A DNA stretch of 33,586 bases from NCBI GenBank assembly GCA_028277905.1, contig JANQFI010000083.1, positions 1 through 33,586 on the forward strand, in the 5' to 3' direction. The notes beneath the pieces were generated by a model. The model saw only the letters and a list, made by a program, of their open reading frames with translations, made no database searches and was not told where the DNA came from. Positions within the stretch are counted from its first letter, which is position 1. Each line of letters opens with the position of its first letter. This DNA comes from Chromatiaceae bacterium. Its GTDB lineage: Bacteria; Pseudomonadota; Gammaproteobacteria; Chromatiales; Chromatiaceae. Below, piece by piece: positions 31,639 to 33,586 of this stretch. The position numbers were made by a program, and so were the translations under genes.

Positions 31639-33380
31639 CGCTAGCGCTGCACGGGGTTGGCATCGACGGCTCGCGGCCGGTGGCCATTGGCGAGGCATTC
31701 ATGCTCAACCGCGAGCCCGTGCTGGCGCCGGCGCAGATTCCAGCCCACCAGGTGCCGGTGGAACTGGACCGGCTCGATGCGGCACTGGCCTGCGCGCGGC
31801 GTCACTTGGAGGAGGTGCGCGGGCAGATTCCTGTGGGCACACCCAAGCACATCGCGGAGTTCATCGACGCGCACCTGTTGATGATGACGGATTCGGCATT
31901 GGTGGACGCTGCGCGGGACCTGATCCGCGAGCGCTCCGTGAACGCGAGCTGGGCGCTACAGGCGCAGCGGGACACGCTGGTGGAGATCTTCGACCGCATG
32001 GAAGACGCCTATCTGCGCACCAGGCGCGACGACGTCGACCACGTAGTACGGCAGATCCAGTTGTTCCTGGATGCCGAAGCGCACACCGATGTCCTGGCGG
32101 ATGCGGACGTGGCCGGGCGCGTCATCGTCGCCGAGGACCTGACGCCGGCCGATACCATCCTGTTGCGCAACCGGGGTGTGGCGGCGTTCATCGTGGAGCA
32201 CGGCGGCCCCATGTCGCATACAGCCATCCTGGCTCGCAGCCTCGACATCCCGGCCGTGATGGGAGTGCACCGCGCCCTGCAGCGGCTGCGCGAGGGCGAG
32301 TTGCTGGTGGTGGATGCCGAGACGGGTACCGTGCTCACCGAGCTCGAGCCGGCCCTCCTCGAGCACTACCGCGCACGGCTCGCCAGCTTCGATGCCCACC
32401 GCCGCGATCTACGCCGGCTGGTGCGTGAGCCCTCCGTGAGCCGCGACGGCGTGCCCGTGGTGCTGCTCGCCAATCTGGAGCTGCCCGAGGACGTAACCGC
32501 TGCGCGCGATAATGGCGCAGCCGGCGTCGGGCTGTACCGCACCGAATTCCTGTACATGAACCGCGATACCCTGCCCGACGAGGATGAGCACCTCGCGACC
32601 TACCTTGGCATCATCCGCGGCCTAGATGGCATTCCGCTGACCATCCGCACGCTCGACCTCGGCGCGGACAAGCAGATCCCCGACACCGGCTTCCACCCGA
32701 CGCGCAGCAATCCGGCGCTGGGCTTGCGCGCCATCCGGCTTTGCTTGCAGGAGCCGGCGCTGTTCCTGCCGCAGTTGCGGGCGATCCTGCGTGCATCGGC
32801 CCATGGCCCGGTGCGGCTCATGATCCCGATGATCTCCGGTATGGCGGAGGTCAACGCGGTGCTCGGGCTCATCGCCGAGGCGCGGCGGGACATGCGCCGC
32901 GAAGGAGTTGCGTTCGACCCGCTGATGCCCATCGGCGGCATGATCGAGGTGCCCGCCGCGGCGCTCATGGCCGGTGCGCTGGCGAGGCGGCTCGATTTCC
33001 TGTCGATCGGCACCAACGACTTGATCCAGTACACGCTCGCCATCGACCGCGTCGATGACACCGTGAGCTATCTCTTCGATCCGCTGCATCCTGCGGTGAT
33101 CCGGCTCATCAAGCACGTCATCGACGCCGCTACCGCAATGCGCACCCCTGTCAGCATGTGCGGCGAAATGGCCGGCGATCCGCGCTATACGCCGCTGCTG
33201 CTCGGACTCGGCCTGCGCGAGCTCAGCATGCAGCCGGGCTCGCTGCTGGAGGTCAAGCACCGCATGCGCCGCTGCGACGTCGGCGCGCTGACCCGCACGC
33301 TTTCCGACCTCGTTGCACGGCTCGACGACATGCCCGCCAGGGCGCTACTCGACGCGCTGGAAGCCTGCCTCGACGATTAG
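31635..33380 (+). CDS. ptsI: PTS enzyme I
   Basis: The 581-aa enzyme uses phosphoenolpyruvate to phosphorylate HPr. The phospho-histidine is His195 in EHGGPMSHTAILAR; the PEP-binding half shows GLYRTEFLYMNR, TIRTLDLGADKQ, LGLRAIRLCL, GGMIEVPAA, FLSIGTNDLIQY and the active-site Cys in SMCGEMAGDP. There is no N-terminal GAF domain, so it is the ordinary EI and not the PtsP (EI-Ntr) form, although it sits in a PTS-Ntr-like cluster. It overlaps ptsH by 4 bp. A small dyad CCTCGAC/GTCGAGG (33368-33392) spans the stop codon, and palindromic copy 6 follows 84 bp later. Confidence 0.97.
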   Translation: MTLALHGVGIDGSRPVAIGEAFMLNREPVLAPAQIPAHQVPVELDRLDAALACARRHLEEVRGQIPVGTPKHIAEFIDAHLLMMTDSALVDAARDLIRERSVNASWALQAQRDTLVEIFDRMEDAYLRTRRDDVDHVVRQIQLFLDAEAHTDVLADADVAGRVIVAEDLTPADTILLRNRGVAAFIVEHGGPMSHTAILARSLDIPAVMGVHRALQRLREGELLVVDAETGTVLTELEPALLEHYRARLASFDAHRRDLRRLVREPSVSRDGVPVVLLANLELPEDVTAARDNGAAGVGLYRTEFLYMNRDTLPDEDEHLATYLGIIRGLDGIPLTIRTLDLGADKQIPDTGFHPTRSNPALGLRAIRLCLQEPALFLPQLRAILRASAHGPVRLMIPMISGMAEVNAVLGLIAEARRDMRREGVAFDPLMPIGGMIEVPAAALMAGALARRLDFLSIGTNDLIQYTLAIDRVDDTVSYLFDPLHPAVIRLIKHVIDAATAMRTPVSMCGEMAGDPRYTPLLLGLGLRELSMQPGSLLEVKHRMRRCDVGALTRTLSDLVARLDDMPARALLDALEACLDD

Positions 33381-33464
33381 GCGATGTCGAGGGATTCGGC
33401 GCTTAACTGAGCCCTCTGCTCAGGTCAGGGCGACCGCGTCTTCGGCTGCAGGCTGCGAGCCTTA

Positions 33465-33586
33465 GGCGATTTCTGTCAACAAACATACCGCCTGGCTTGT
33501 CTTCTCGCCCGCCTTCGTTGTCGCGGCAGCGCGCACATAGCACGACTCTGCACGCGCTGCCGCTTCGCGAAGGCGGACGAGAATCC
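33465..33586 (+). mobile_element. 157-bp palindromic MITE-like element, copy 6, cut by window end
   Basis: The first 122 bp are present, preceded by TTA (33462-33464) as the expected TNA. It is of the copy 4 variant: the central stem GCGGCAGCGCG pairs with CGCGCTGCCGC and the middle arms read TTCTCG and CGAGAA. The outward TTGACA (33474-33479, minus strand) faces back toward ptsI. The right end and its flank are outside the window. Confidence 0.85.

Noticed and set aside
33377-33388. TTAGGCGATGTC across the ptsI stop as another relic end of the element
   Set aside because: Only 11 of 12 bases match, it lies inside and just after coding sequence, and the bases belong to a conserved gene end. 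Likely chance.
33406-33425. CTGAGC-CCTCT-GCTCAG hairpin after ptsI as terminator
   Set aside because: The 6-bp stem has no U-run; too weak to call on its own.

Overview
The window is high-GC DNA from a gammaproteobacterium. The gene set would fit a Chromatiales-like sulfur bacterium: an lptA-lptB-rpoN-hpf-ptsN-hprK-rapZ-PTS cluster, a PEP-CTERM surface protein, a class I fructose-bisphosphate aldolase, a FixLJ-like two-component pair and a DsrE-family protein. No marker gene is present, so the genus cannot be named. No rRNA, tRNA or CRISPR array was seen.

Layout. 1-3009: a JmjC/cupin oxygenase and a small Tat-exported, extremely acidic protein (both minus strand), then about 1.2 kb of non-coding, repeat-rich DNA. 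3010-7669: a PEP-CTERM protein, a ChaN-like protein, aldolase with a clear sigma-70 promoter and a possible operator, a CPCC zinc-ribbon protein, and a DsrE-like protein on the minus strand. 7855-9037: a gene graveyard with pieces of REP-associated tyrosine transposase genes. 9038-13134: an alpha/beta hydrolase followed by an EmrA/EmrB-like efflux pair. 13135-13434: a decayed IS1634-like transposase. 13435-18246: an MFS transporter and a PAS histidine kinase/FixJ-type regulator pair (minus strand). 18508-24605: an RDD membrane protein, an MBL-fold hydrolase, an unrecognised protein, a very large DUF349 protein and an exported redoxin. 24929-33380: LPS export (lptA, lptB), sigma-54 (rpoN), ribosome hibernation (hpf) and a permease-less regulatory PTS (ptsN, hprK, rapZ, mannose-type EIIA, HPr, EI). 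A strong intrinsic terminator splits this block between hpf and ptsN.

The most striking feature is a family of long imperfect palindromes, present in six copies: five complete and one cut by the window end. Every complete copy is exactly 157 bp. Four junction sets are consistent with a 3-bp TNA target duplication. All copies carry a conserved TTGACA hexamer pointing out of one end, and several substitutions are matched on the opposite arm. All copies are intergenic. Two sit exactly on the stop codon of a gene (TAA of the JmjC gene, TGA of the RDD gene), so the coding sequence was not changed. A 13-bp relic end lies at 13174. The window starts at one copy and ends inside another, as expected of a contig broken at repeats. 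This looks like a non-autonomous MITE-type element, probably moved by an IS5/IS1031-like transposase encoded elsewhere. It may influence the 3' and 5' ends of neighbouring genes and may have taken part in the loss of lptC from its usual place before lptA.
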